DNA of 64,000 nt, taken from contig BTUU01000008.1 of NCBI GenBank assembly GCA_045863555.1, positions 1-64,000 of the forward strand, read 5' to 3'. Positions within the stretch are counted from its first letter, which is position 1. Every line of letters begins with the position of its first letter. This stretch comes from JACRLV01 sp045863555. GTDB taxonomy: Bacteria > Planctomycetota > Phycisphaerae > UBA1845 > Fen-1342. Shown piece after piece: positions 23,230-31,892 of the stretch. Below the pieces are notes generated by a model, which was given only the letters and a program-made list of their open reading frames with translations, was not told the origin of the DNA and did no database searches. The position numbers were made by a program, and so were the translations under genes.

Positions 23230-26144
23230 TCGCACGTCTGCTCGTCTGTACCATCGCGATCGGGCTCGCCGCCGGGTCGCCGGCGCTCGCGAACGGTGAC
23301 TCGTTCGCAATTCGCGCAAAGGCAGTCTACCCCTGCACCCCTGACCAGCCCGGCGCGATCGAGGGCGGCATCATCATCGTTCGCGATGGCAGGATCGTCG
23401 CAGTCGGCGCCGATCTGCCCATTCCGCCGGATCTCCCGGTCCTCGATCTGACCGATGAGATCGTGTGCCCCGGGCTCGTGTCCGCCGGCAGTGCGCTGGT
23501 CGGTCCACACGCCGGCCCGGATGCGGTCAGCGGCGCCTATCGTGCCGCGGATTCGTTCAACGTCTACGGCCGTTATGACTGGGCGCTTTCGACCGGCGTG
23601 ACCACCGCGCACCTGTCGCCCGGCGGACATCGCCTCGTGAGCGGCCAGGGCGCGATCGTGAAACTCGCGGGTGCACCGCAGGCTCGCGTGATCTCGCCCG
23701 AATCGGATCTCTCGATCAACCTCGGAGTCTTCGGTCCGCCGAGACTCCTCGAACCGCCGTTCTACGCATCCTCCGACGTCGCGATCGATCCGGCGAAGGC
23801 CCAACGGCCGTCGTCCCGGATGGGGCAGCTTCTCGAACTCGAGACGCGCGTGGCTGCCATCGCCGAGAACGGCAAGCCCCAGCCCGCGCCGCCCGGCCCG
23901 CTGACAAACACACGTGTGAAGTACCCCTTCCACGCCCTCGCCTTTGACGCGGCGTGGCAGGCGAATCTTCCCTTGCGTGTCCAGGCCCGCGAGGCCGCGG
24001 ATATCGAAAGCGCGATCGCGTTCATTGAGAAATACAAGCGAAAAGGCTATCTCGTCGGTCTCTCAGAAGGGCAGCGCCTGGCCGATGAGATCGCGCGGGC
24101 AGGCCTTCCGGTCGTTCTGCGCCTTGAAAACGCCTATCGCGGTGCAGAAACGCCGATCGGCGCGAATCCGGAGGCGATTGAACGACTCCTCGGCGTTGCC
24201 GGAGCCCTCGATCGCGCGTTTGCGAAGAACAAGGGCGGCAAGATCGCCCTCGCGGGTGCGGAAAACGACGCGGGGAGCGACCTGCGCCTCGTGGCCGGTC
24301 TGGCGCAGCGGGGGGGCATGTCCGAGGCGCGAGCGCTCGCCGCGGTGACTCGCGTGCCCGCGGAAATTCTCGGCATCGATGGACGCGTCGGTAGCCTCGC
24401 GCCGGGCAAAGACGCGGATCTGATTGTCCTGAGCGGTCCGCCGCTGGCGATCGAGAGCCAGGTGCTGCATGTATTCGTCGACGGTCGGAAAGCCTGGACC
24501 GCGCCGCGGCTGCGTGACGGCTCGCGGGACCGGGCCGTTGTGATCAAAGGCGGCACGATCTGGCTCGGGAATGGAAGCGTCATTCGAGACGGAGCCGTGC
24601 TCGTCGAGGATGGAAAGGTGCGCGCCGTCGGGCAGCGCGTTCCTCGGCCTTACTACGCACGTGTGATTGACGCGGGACCGGATGCGTACATCACCCCCGG
24701 GTTCATTGATTCCCACGGCCATCTGGGACTCGAAGAGATCAACCTTCCGAACGAGCGCCGGACGGTCGCGACGCCCGATGTGCCGATCGATCGGGTCGTC
24801 GGTGCCGCCGGCGCGGATTTCGCGCGAGTGGCGCGTGCCGGCGTGACAACGGTGATGCTCGCGGCGTACCGGACGGCGCAGAACGGTTCGCGGATCGCCG
24901 CGGTGAAGACCTTCGGGCGCGATCGCGGCGACATGGTCACGCGCGACATCGCGGGCGTGAAGTTCTCCCTTGCAGGCACCGACGCCCTGATGACGATCAA
25001 GGGCATCCAGGGCGCGCTCGAAGCGGGAAAACGCTACGAGGAAGCCTGGAAGAAATACGCCGACGATCTGGAAAAATGGAAAAAGGAGCGGGAAAAGGGC
25101 GCGACGCCGACGACCAGGCCCGCTGAAGTCGCCGAGACGGCCGTGGAGAAAAAGCCGGATCCGATCACGGGAACGTGGAACTTTGAGATCAAGGGCGGGC
25201 CGATGCCTCAGCCCCTCAAGGGGTCGATGATCCTGAAGCTCACGGGCAACCAGATCGAAGGGCGCGCGAAGACTCCCGGCGGCGGAAACGACACGCGCCT
25301 CACCGGGACATTCGACGGCAAAGCAGTCACGCTCGAACTCGATCAGGAAACGGACGTGGGCAAGCCGACGATTTCGGCGACCATCGATCGAGACGAGCAC
25401 ATGACGGGTCAGTTCAAGCTCGGCGACGTGTTTCAACTCGATTTCGAGGCCAGCCGCGTCGAGAAGGGCGATGTCGAGTTCCGCGTGGAGCGAACCAAGA
25501 AGACCGGCAAGGACGGCCGCCCCGCCCCTCCGAAGGTGGACGATCGGCTGGAGCCGCTGAGGCCGCTGCTGGCGGGCAAAATCCCCGCCGTGGTTGAGGT
25601 TCGAACCAACGTGGAAGCACGCGAGGCGATGAAGCTGTTCGTCGATCAATACAAGATTCCGCTGATCCTGCTCGACGCCCCGAACGTTGCCGATCTCGGA
25701 CCCGAACTCGAAAAGCGCCGGGAACAGGTCGGTGTCATCGTCCCGCCGGAGATCGTACGCAGCCGCGACGTCCGCAGCATCGCTCCGCCGTTCGAGGAGA
25801 GCATGAAGAATTCGCCGGTTCGCCCCGACCTCACGATCCGAAATACCGCGGCGGAACTGGCGCGGCTTGGCGTTCGCGTAGGACTCCAGAGCGACGCCGA
25901 GGATGGTGCGCAGTCGCTGCCGCTCGTAGGCCTGTTCGCGGTGCAGCAGGGGCTCGGAGGCGACGAAGCGCTGCGGGCCCTCACGGTGGACGCGGCGAAG
26001 ATGTTCCGGATCGACGATCGCGTCGGGACGCTGGAACCGGGCAAGGACGGCGACGTGCTGATCTTCAGCGGGCATCCGTTCGACGCGGCGAGCCGCCTGG
26101 AGCGCGTTATCGTCGGAGGCAGGGAGGTGGGCGATGCGGAGTAA
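23226..26144 (+). CDS. Exported double amidohydrolase-fold protein E with inserted beta-barrel-like domain
   Basis: A 972-residue fusion of two amidohydrolase units behind one signal peptide (LLVCTIAIGLAAGSPALA). Unit 1 (to ~430) has VCPGLVSAGSAL, without HxH. Unit 2 (from ~435) keeps H497 and H499 (TPGFIDSHGHLG) and a strand-8-like Asp (VGLQSDAED), but the strand-5 position reads VEVRT with no His. Residues ~645-758, inside unit 2, form a separate beta-rich insertion starting DPITGTWNF and rich in TG/LTG turns (KLTGNQIEG, LTGTFDGKAVTLEL). It resembles a small lipocalin-like or beta-barrel domain. The ATG overlaps the previous stop by four bases, and its own end overlaps the next gene by 11. 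Confidence 0.83.
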   Translation: MIARLLVCTIAIGLAAGSPALANGDSFAIRAKAVYPCTPDQPGAIEGGIIIVRDGRIVAVGADLPIPPDLPVLDLTDEIVCPGLVSAGSALVGPHAGPDAVSGAYRAADSFNVYGRYDWALSTGVTTAHLSPGGHRLVSGQGAIVKLAGAPQARVISPESDLSINLGVFGPPRLLEPPFYASSDVAIDPAKAQRPSSRMGQLLELETRVAAIAENGKPQPAPPGPLTNTRVKYPFHALAFDAAWQANLPLRVQAREAADIESAIAFIEKYKRKGYLVGLSEGQRLADEIARAGLPVVLRLENAYRGAETPIGANPEAIERLLGVAGALDRAFAKNKGGKIALAGAENDAGSDLRLVAGLAQRGGMSEARALAAVTRVPAEILGIDGRVGSLAPGKDADLIVLSGPPLAIESQVLHVFVDGRKAWTAPRLRDGSRDRAVVIKGGTIWLGNGSVIRDGAVLVEDGKVRAVGQRVPRPYYARVIDAGPDAYITPGFIDSHGHLGLEEINLPNERRTVATPDVPIDRVVGAAGADFARVARAGVTTVMLAAYRTAQNGSRIAAVKTFGRDRGDMVTRDIAGVKFSLAGTDALMTIKGIQGALEAGKRYEEAWKKYADDLEKWKKEREKGATPTTRPAEVAETAVEKKPDPITGTWNFEIKGGPMPQPLKGSMILKLTGNQIEGRAKTPGGGNDTRLTGTFDGKAVTLELDQETDVGKPTISATIDRDEHMTGQFKLGDVFQLDFEASRVEKGDVEFRVERTKKTGKDGRPAPPKVDDRLEPLRPLLAGKIPAVVEVRTNVEAREAMKLFVDQYKIPLILLDAPNVADLGPELEKRREQVGVIVPPEIVRSRDVRSIAPPFEESMKNSPVRPDLTIRNTAAELARLGVRVGLQSDAEDGAQSLPLVGLFAVQQGLGGDEALRALTVDAAKMFRIDDRVGTLEPGKDGDVLIFSGHPFDAASRLERVIVGGREVGDAE

Positions 26145-27393
26145 TCGGACGGGCTGGCTGGGCCTGATCGCGGCCGCGGGACTTGCGGCCGCCGCAAATG
26201 CGCAGACCCCGGGGCGTTCGGCTGAGAAGCCGTCATTGGCCTTCAAAGTGGCGAAGGTCGTGACCATGGACCCCCAGGACCGCGTTGTGAACGACGCGGT
26301 CGTGCTGGTTTCGGGCGGCAAGATCGAGAAGGTCGGTCCTGCGGGCGAAACGCCGATTCCGGCCGGGTACGAGACGCGTGAGTTTGCCGAATGCTGGCTG
26401 GTGCCCGGACTCGTCGAGGGACACAACCACATCGCAGGCGGCCTCGCCGACCTGAACGACATGGTCTACCAGACGAACCCGGGCCTCGATACGCGCAGCA
26501 CGATCGACCCGAACAACCGCAACGTGAAACGAGCCCGCGCCGGCGGCGTCTCGACCATGATGCTCATCCCGGGCAGCGGCACGAACATGAGCGGGTTCGG
26601 CACGCTGGCGAAATCCGGCGGCGACACGCCGGACGAGGTGATCATTCGCTCGCCGGGGTCGCTGAAAATCGCGCAGGCGGGTAATCCGGAGTGGTACTTC
26701 GGCGGCAACAATCGCAGCTTCATGAACTGGAATACGCGGCAGACGCTGCTCAAGGCCCGCGCGTACCACGAGGCCTGGACCGAGTTTGAAGCCGGACGGA
26801 CGAAGCAAAAACCCGAGTTCGACCCGATCTGGGACGGGTTTCGCGGACTGTTCAAACGCGAGTATCCGGTGACCGTTCACACGCAGATCTACCAGGTCGT
26901 CATGACGACCGTGGAGATGCTCTCGCGCGGCCTCAAGCTCTGGGTCGTGCTCGATCACTCGACATTCGACGCATGGACGATTGGCCCGATGGTCAAGGAC
27001 ATGGACATCTGGGTCGTGTGCGGACCGCGTGGTTTCCACTTCGACCGGACGGCCGCGCGGCTGGTCGGAATTGCCTCCGGATGGTGGAAGAACGGTGTTC
27101 GCCGTGTCGGCATCAACACCGATGCACCCGTCATCCCGCAGGAAGAGTTGATCTACCAGGCGACGATGAACTGCTGGTTCGGCTTCACGCAGTACCCTGC
27201 GCTTCGTGCTGTGACGGCCGTTCCGGCCCAGGCGCTCGGGCTCTATGACCGGCTCGGGTCGATCGAGTCGAAGAAAGACGCCGACTTCGGCATCTGGACG
27301 GGCGATCCGCTCGATCCCCGCTCGGCCTGCCTGATGATGGTCGTCAATGGAAAGATCGTCTACGACGGCACGAAGGGACGGAGACCGTTCTGA
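26134..27393 (+). CDS. Exported amidohydrolase F with intact metal site
   Basis: A 419-residue protein with signal RTGWLGLIAAAGLAAAANAQ. It is the only array member with all expected ligands: H97 and H99 (VPGLVEGHNHIAG), a candidate bridging Lys178 (SLKIAQAG), H249 (VTVHTQIY), H275 (VVLDHSTFDAW) and D330 (VGINTDAP). The order and spacing fit a binuclear or mononuclear amidohydrolase of the imidazolonepropionase/dipeptidase-like group. The substrate is unknown; an exported peptidase, lactamase or amide hydrolase are all possible. The start overlaps gene E by 11 bases and the stop overlaps gene G (TGATG), so it is expressed with the degenerate relatives and may be their catalytic partner. Confidence 0.88.
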   Translation: MRSNRTGWLGLIAAAGLAAAANAQTPGRSAEKPSLAFKVAKVVTMDPQDRVVNDAVVLVSGGKIEKVGPAGETPIPAGYETREFAECWLVPGLVEGHNHIAGGLADLNDMVYQTNPGLDTRSTIDPNNRNVKRARAGGVSTMMLIPGSGTNMSGFGTLAKSGGDTPDEVIIRSPGSLKIAQAGNPEWYFGGNNRSFMNWNTRQTLLKARAYHEAWTEFEAGRTKQKPEFDPIWDGFRGLFKREYPVTVHTQIYQVVMTTVEMLSRGLKLWVVLDHSTFDAWTIGPMVKDMDIWVVCGPRGFHFDRTAARLVGIASGWWKNGVRRVGINTDAPVIPQEELIYQATMNCWFGFTQYPALRAVTAVPAQALGLYDRLGSIESKKDADFGIWTGDPLDPRSACLMMVVNGKIVYDGTKGRRPF

Positions 27394-28706
27394 TGTTATT
27401 GGCGAATCCGAGATACGCACCCCGCAGAGCGGACGTCATGCTGGCGGCGATCGTTTTTGCGGCCGCGCTCGTTGCTCCGGCTCGCGCGCAGGCGGGAGAC
27501 GATGATGAGCGGTTCGTTGTCGTTCGCGCCGCGAGGGTCATAACGATCTCCGGCAAGGATGTGGAAGGCGGGATGATCGTTCTCGCGAACGGAAAGATCC
27601 GGAACGTCGGCCGCGATATCGAGTACCCGCGGAATTCGCGTGTATTCGACGCCGGCCGCTGGGTGGTGATGCCCGGACTGATCAACCCGCATTCCCGCCA
27701 CGGCCTGACCGGTTACCAGCGTACGGGCGTGCAGGGGCAGCTTGGAGCCACGGACGAATACATCCTGTCCGACGGCGACATGGACGAACTCGTAAAGGCC
27801 GGCTACACGGCCGTCGCGCTCACGCCGCTTGGAAATGGGATACCCGGAACGGCGATGATCGTCCGTACCGGCGGCCCGTCCGATCAGCGCGTGCTGGACG
27901 AAAGCGCCTACCTGAAGGTGCTCGCGGACAAGATGACGCTCCGCGGGGCCTTTGAGCGTGCCCAGGCGGAGATCGACAAAGTTGAGAAGGCAAAAAAGGA
28001 ATTCGAAGACAAGCAGAAGGCCGCTGCGTCGCAACCGGCCAGTGCGCCCGCCAGCGGCCCGGCGAGCCAGCCCACGTCGCAGCCGGCGAGCGCTCCCGCG
28101 TCGCAGCCCGCGTTTCAGCCTCCGCCGATCGACCCATCGCACAAGCCGCTGGTCGACCTGATCCAGAAGAAAGAGGGCGACAGGTGCCTGGTCGAGCTGA
28201 CGACGGCGTCGGATCTGCTGCACTTGAACCAGGTCTTCGAGAAGTACGACGTCGAGCGGGATTTTCTGATTCGAAACTCGGGGTTCGCTGCGAACTTCAA
28301 CTACGTCGTCGAGACGCTGGGCGAACGAAAATCGCGCGTCGTCGCCTATCCGACCGAGGATCGCCTGCCGAATTCGGTGATCCGGAATCCGTTGCACCGG
28401 GATCTTACCCATGCGGGCTGCGAGTTGACGACAATTCCGCTCAACGACTCCGGGACCGAACATCTGAACGTCATGAGCCGTCTGGCGAGCCTCGTCCGCG
28501 ACGGCTGGTCGCGCGAGGAGGCGATGAAATCCGTAACTCTTCATCCGGCCCGCCTCCTGGGGCTCGAGAAGCGCCTCGGAACGATCGAGAAGGACCGAGA
28601 GGGCGACTTCACGTTCTATGACCGCGATCCGCTCGATCCGACGGCGCGGGTCATGGCCGTGATGATCGCAGGCGAAGTCGTCTATGTCGCGGAGGAATTC
28701 GAGTGA
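27393..28706 (+). CDS. Exported amidohydrolase-fold protein G with Ala/Ser/Pro linker
   Basis: A 437-residue protein that starts within TGATG of the previous stop; ATG 27438 is a possible alternative at the signal peptide (MLAAIVFAAALVAPARAQA). Framework: VVRAARVITISGKDVEGGMIVL, VMPGLINPHSRHG (one or two His, but not in the HxH register), GNGIPGTAMIVRTGG, and GTIEKDREGDFTFYDRDPLD. A helical stretch and a repetitive Ala-Ser-Gln-Pro linker (~215-245) sit in the middle. The strand-8 Asp is not recognisable (ELTTIPLNDSG is a weak candidate). It is likely non-catalytic or divergent. Confidence 0.82.
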   Translation: MLLANPRYAPRRADVMLAAIVFAAALVAPARAQAGDDDERFVVVRAARVITISGKDVEGGMIVLANGKIRNVGRDIEYPRNSRVFDAGRWVVMPGLINPHSRHGLTGYQRTGVQGQLGATDEYILSDGDMDELVKAGYTAVALTPLGNGIPGTAMIVRTGGPSDQRVLDESAYLKVLADKMTLRGAFERAQAEIDKVEKAKKEFEDKQKAAASQPASAPASGPASQPTSQPASAPASQPAFQPPPIDPSHKPLVDLIQKKEGDRCLVELTTASDLLHLNQVFEKYDVERDFLIRNSGFAANFNYVVETLGERKSRVVAYPTEDRLPNSVIRNPLHRDLTHAGCELTTIPLNDSGTEHLNVMSRLASLVRDGWSREEAMKSVTLHPARLLGLEKRLGTIEKDREGDFTFYDRDPLDPTARVMAVMIAGEVVYVAEEFE

Positions 28707-30181
28707 ACCGGACGATCCTCGTCATCATTGCGGGGGCCGCGCTGTCTAGCGCGACCGCGCTCTCTCAGGATACGCAGCCCGCGACGCAACCATCGACCCG
28801 GCCGGCTGAGACGCAGCCGTCAACCCAGCCGGCCGATTCGCAGCCAACGACCCGCGAGGCGGGCCGGCGCGGACGCGGCGGCCGCGGACCGCGCGGCGGC
28901 GCGCAGACCCCCGACTCGGGCCCGGCATCTACGACCGCGTCGACAAGCGCGAGTACCTCGACCGCATCCAGCAGCCAGGCCAGTGACGAGGAGAAGGACC
29001 GCTGGCTCGCGGTCGTGAACGCCCGTGTCCACACGGTGACGGGGCCTGTGCTGTTCAATGCTGCCGTCTTGTCGAAAAATGGGAAGATCGTCGCAATCGG
29101 CAAGGACGTGCAGCTTCCGCAGGAGTGCGAGGTCATCGACGCTCGCGGCTGGTATCTCTACCCCGGGCTGGTTGCGGTGAATTCGAGCGGATTGCTCGGC
29201 CAGACGCCGGCGGCGGACACCACGAACGTCTTCGGACTCAGTGTCAACCTGGCCTCGGCCGTGGGGATCACGTGCGCGCTCTCCGGAAATGAAGTCGGCA
29301 AAGTGACGTGGGGCTCGGTCGAAGGCATCACCGTCAATCGCAACGTGTTCTACGCCTTCCCGTGGAATCGGCGGTCGCCGCTGGATAAGAGCAAGGTCCG
29401 CGACGACCTGGAACGCGTCCGCGGTTATCTGCGCGACGTCGCGGCGCATGAGATCGAAAAGCAGACAAACAAGGATGCCAAGGCGCCGGACAAGGAGTGG
29501 CTCAAGGGGCGTTACGAAGACTTCCGCAAGCTCCTCACCCGCGAGACCACGGCGATCGCAACGGCGAACTCGGCGAGCGAATTGCGCGAACTGGCGGAAC
29601 TCGCCGGCGGCTTTGGGTTCAAGCTCGTGATCCGCGATGCGATCGAGGGCTGGATTGTCGCGGATGAACTCGGACGGGCGGGTGTCGATGTGATCCTGAC
29701 GCCGCGCGACAACGCTGAACCGGATCTCGACGCGAACCGCCCGACCGGCTCGACGATCGAAAACGCCGCGATCCTCCACAACGCCGGTGTGCGCGTGGCC
29801 ATCGTTCCCTCGCAGACCGGCCTGAGTATGGGCGGGCTAGCGGGGCGAGATCTGCTCCACCTGAACATGGAGGCCGCGTTCGCCGTCCGGGGCGGCCTGA
29901 GCAATGATGACGCCCTGCGCGCGATTACGATCGACGCCGCCAGAATTCTGGGAGTGGGCAGCCGCGTCGGCTCGATCGAAGTCGGCAAGGACGCCGACCT
30001 GATCGTCTGCGACGGGGACATCCTGCACTACATGACGCAGGTCCATTACACGATCGTCAATGGGCGGCTCACTTACGAGAAATCGAAGGACACGCTGCTT
30101 GGGCATATCCGGCCCGAGGGCAAGATCGAGAACGCGACGTTCGACGACGTCTGGCCGCGTCCGCTCGAGTGGCGCGACTGA
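28703..30181 (+). CDS. Exported amidohydrolase-fold protein H, metal ligands lost
   Basis: A 492-residue protein starting at GTG 28703 and overlapping the previous stop (GTGA). Signal TILVIIAGAALSSATALS is followed by a ~75-residue Thr/Gln/Pro then Arg/Gly-rich segment and a Ser/Thr-rich stretch before the fold begins at LAVVNARVHTVTGPV. Strand 1 is YPGLVAVNSSGLLG (no HxH). The C-terminus has the family signature RVGSIEVGKDADLIVCDGDIL. It is last in the array; after it 299 bases are gene-free. The N-terminal low-complexity region may be a cell-wall or matrix-contacting spacer. Confidence 0.82.
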   Translation: MNRTILVIIAGAALSSATALSQDTQPATQPSTRPAETQPSTQPADSQPTTREAGRRGRGGRGPRGGAQTPDSGPASTTASTSASTSTASSSQASDEEKDRWLAVVNARVHTVTGPVLFNAAVLSKNGKIVAIGKDVQLPQECEVIDARGWYLYPGLVAVNSSGLLGQTPAADTTNVFGLSVNLASAVGITCALSGNEVGKVTWGSVEGITVNRNVFYAFPWNRRSPLDKSKVRDDLERVRGYLRDVAAHEIEKQTNKDAKAPDKEWLKGRYEDFRKLLTRETTAIATANSASELRELAELAGGFGFKLVIRDAIEGWIVADELGRAGVDVILTPRDNAEPDLDANRPTGSTIENAAILHNAGVRVAIVPSQTGLSMGGLAGRDLLHLNMEAAFAVRGGLSNDDALRAITIDAARILGVGSRVGSIEVGKDADLIVCDGDILHYMTQVHYTIVNGRLTYEKSKDTLLGHIRPEGKIENATFDDVWPRPLEWRD

Positions 30182-30480
30182 TTTCAGCCGCGGCGGGGCT
30201 TCGGCGCGACCTCAATCCAAACGATGGGCCGACAGCCGCCGTCTGGTGGCCTCGCGGGGCGGTTTGCGGGCGCTCCCAGCCGTCCGCAGCTGTAATTCGC
30301 TCAGGCGCGTTGGGCTGCGTCACGGCCCCCGTGACGGCCAAAAAGCGTCGATTCGCACCAATATCCGCTCCAATCGCCCGAATACCGCCAGGACGGGAAT
30401 CGCCGATAGAATCATCTGCGGCGCACGACCGTCTTTGAGAGGGCTCGCGAGGCGCGGGCCGAACCCGAAAGGGGGCTTCG
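30182..30480. other. Gene-free gap after the amidohydrolase array
   Basis: 299 bases. It contains a perfect inverted repeat gtcacgg-ccc-ccgtgac at 30319-30335, without a U tract on either strand. The promoter of the BON-like gene is presumably here but cannot be pinpointed. Confidence 0.4.
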
Positions 30481-30918
30481 ATGTTCCGTGCGATCTTCGG
30501 AACGGCGTTCATCGCCGGGCTCGGTCTGTTCGGATATTACTTCCTGACCGACTCATCCGGTCGATCGGCGGCCGACAAGGCCAAGGACGCCGGCATGAAT
30601 GTCGTCAGTGATGCGAAGGACTCGGGAGCCGCGCTGCTCATTCAGGGTCGACTGATGGCCGCCTTCGGAATGGATGCGATGCGGCTTGTCCACGTTTACT
30701 ACGACAATGGCCAAGTCATCGTGTACGGCCTGGCCCCGGAGTCGATCGACGTCGACGCGGTTGAGCGTACCGTCCGTGAAATCCCGGGTGCGGTATCGCA
30801 GGTCGAAATCCTGTTGCTGCCGCGGCCGGCCTCCGTTCAGCCCCGCGCCTCAAGCGCCGGCCCGACTGGCCAGGCTGGTGGCGACGCGCCGACGGAGCCG
30901 CAGCCGGATAAACCTTAA
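30481..30918 (+). CDS. Membrane-anchored BON-domain-like protein
   Basis: A 145-residue protein. The N-terminal TM anchor (FGTAFIAGLGLFGYYFL) leads to a helical stretch and a domain with the BON-like pattern VHVYYDNGQVIVYGLAPESIDVDAVERTVREIPGAVSQVEILLL. BON domains bind phospholipid or peptidoglycan-associated ligands and usually stabilise envelopes. The C-terminus is Pro/Ala-rich and disordered. SD-like GAAAGGGGG lies upstream of ATG 30481. The assignment rests on pattern only. Confidence 0.6.
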   Translation: MFRAIFGTAFIAGLGLFGYYFLTDSSGRSAADKAKDAGMNVVSDAKDSGAALLIQGRLMAAFGMDAMRLVHVYYDNGQVIVYGLAPESIDVDAVERTVREIPGAVSQVEILLLPRPASVQPRASSAGPTGQAGGDAPTEPQPDKP

Positions 30919-31033
30919 CCCCGCGGCGCGTTGATCGGCTGGCGTTCGCCGCCGCGCCCGTGTTTCAGCGGATCGAAAAACCGCCTAAACTGTCGGCCCG
31001 CGGTGGATCACGCCCGCGTGCGCCGAGAATCGG

Positions 31034-31885
31034 ATGCCGGAACTCCCGGAAGTCGAGACGGTCGTTCGAATGCACCGGGCGAAGCTGCTCGGGCGCACGG
31101 TCGCAGGCGTCGAGTTCCGTTGGAGCCGTCAGGCCCAGCCCAGCCCGGCTGCCGTTGCTGAGCGGCTTGTCGGCGCGTCGATCGCCGACGTCCGCCGCCG
31201 GGCGAAGTTCATCGTCTTCGAACTTCGGCGCGATGCTGCGGCCGCCGGTTACCTGCTGATTCACCTCAAGATGAGCGGGCGGTTGGAGTGGGGCGGTGAA
31301 GACACTCCGGAACCGCGGCACGCGCGCGTCATGTTCGAGCTCGGCCGCGGCGATCGGCTCTACTTCTGCGACGCGCGGAAATTCGGCCGCGTGACATTCC
31401 GGGAGGAAATTGCGGGTCTCGACTCGGAGCTCGGCGCCGAGCCGCTCGCGGAAGATTTCACCGCCGTGCGTCTTGCGGAGCTTCTTGCAACCAGGCGGCA
31501 ACGCTTGAAGCCGTTCCTGCTCGATCAGAGGAGGATTGCGGGGCTCGGGAACATCTACACCGACGAGGCGCTCTTTCGCGCCCGGCTTCATCCGCTTCGA
31601 TCCGCGCATACGCTGCGTGCGGGTGAAATCCGGGCCCTGCACGGGGCTATCCGTACCGTGCTCCGCGAAGGCATACGCAATAAGGGCACGTCGATCGACT
31701 GGATCTACCCGGAAGGAAGAATGCAGGATTTTCTCCGCGTCTACGGACGCACGGGACTCCCGTGCCGCGTCTGCGGTCGCGCGATTCGGGCGATCCGCGT
31801 CGCGCAGCGCGGGACGCATTACTGCCCCTCGTGCCAGCGGGCGCCGCGCAGCGCAAAGCGAACCACCCCCCGAACCGGAGCGTAA
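31034..31885 (+). CDS. mutM: Formamidopyrimidine-DNA glycosylase
   Basis: A 283-residue base-excision repair enzyme that removes oxidised purines (8-oxoG, Fapy) and nicks the abasic site. The N-terminus MPELPEVET is diagnostic (catalytic Pro after Met removal, followed by Glu). Also present are HLKMSGRL (conserved Lys), the helix-two-turn-helix element IAGLGNIYTDEALF and the C-terminal zinc finger CRVCGRAI...HYCPSCQ (Cx2C-x16-Cx2C). Full length for the family. asnB follows 7 bases downstream, so the two are cotranscribed. Confidence 0.97.
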   Translation: MPELPEVETVVRMHRAKLLGRTVAGVEFRWSRQAQPSPAAVAERLVGASIADVRRRAKFIVFELRRDAAAAGYLLIHLKMSGRLEWGGEDTPEPRHARVMFELGRGDRLYFCDARKFGRVTFREEIAGLDSELGAEPLAEDFTAVRLAELLATRRQRLKPFLLDQRRIAGLGNIYTDEALFRARLHPLRSAHTLRAGEIRALHGAIRTVLREGIRNKGTSIDWIYPEGRMQDFLRVYGRTGLPCRVCGRAIRAIRVAQRGTHYCPSCQRAPRSAKRTTPRTGA

Positions 31886-31892
31886 GCGGAGC

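Noticed and set aside
30319..30335. Terminator after the amidohydrolase array
   Set aside because: Perfect 7-bp stem but no U tract on either strand.
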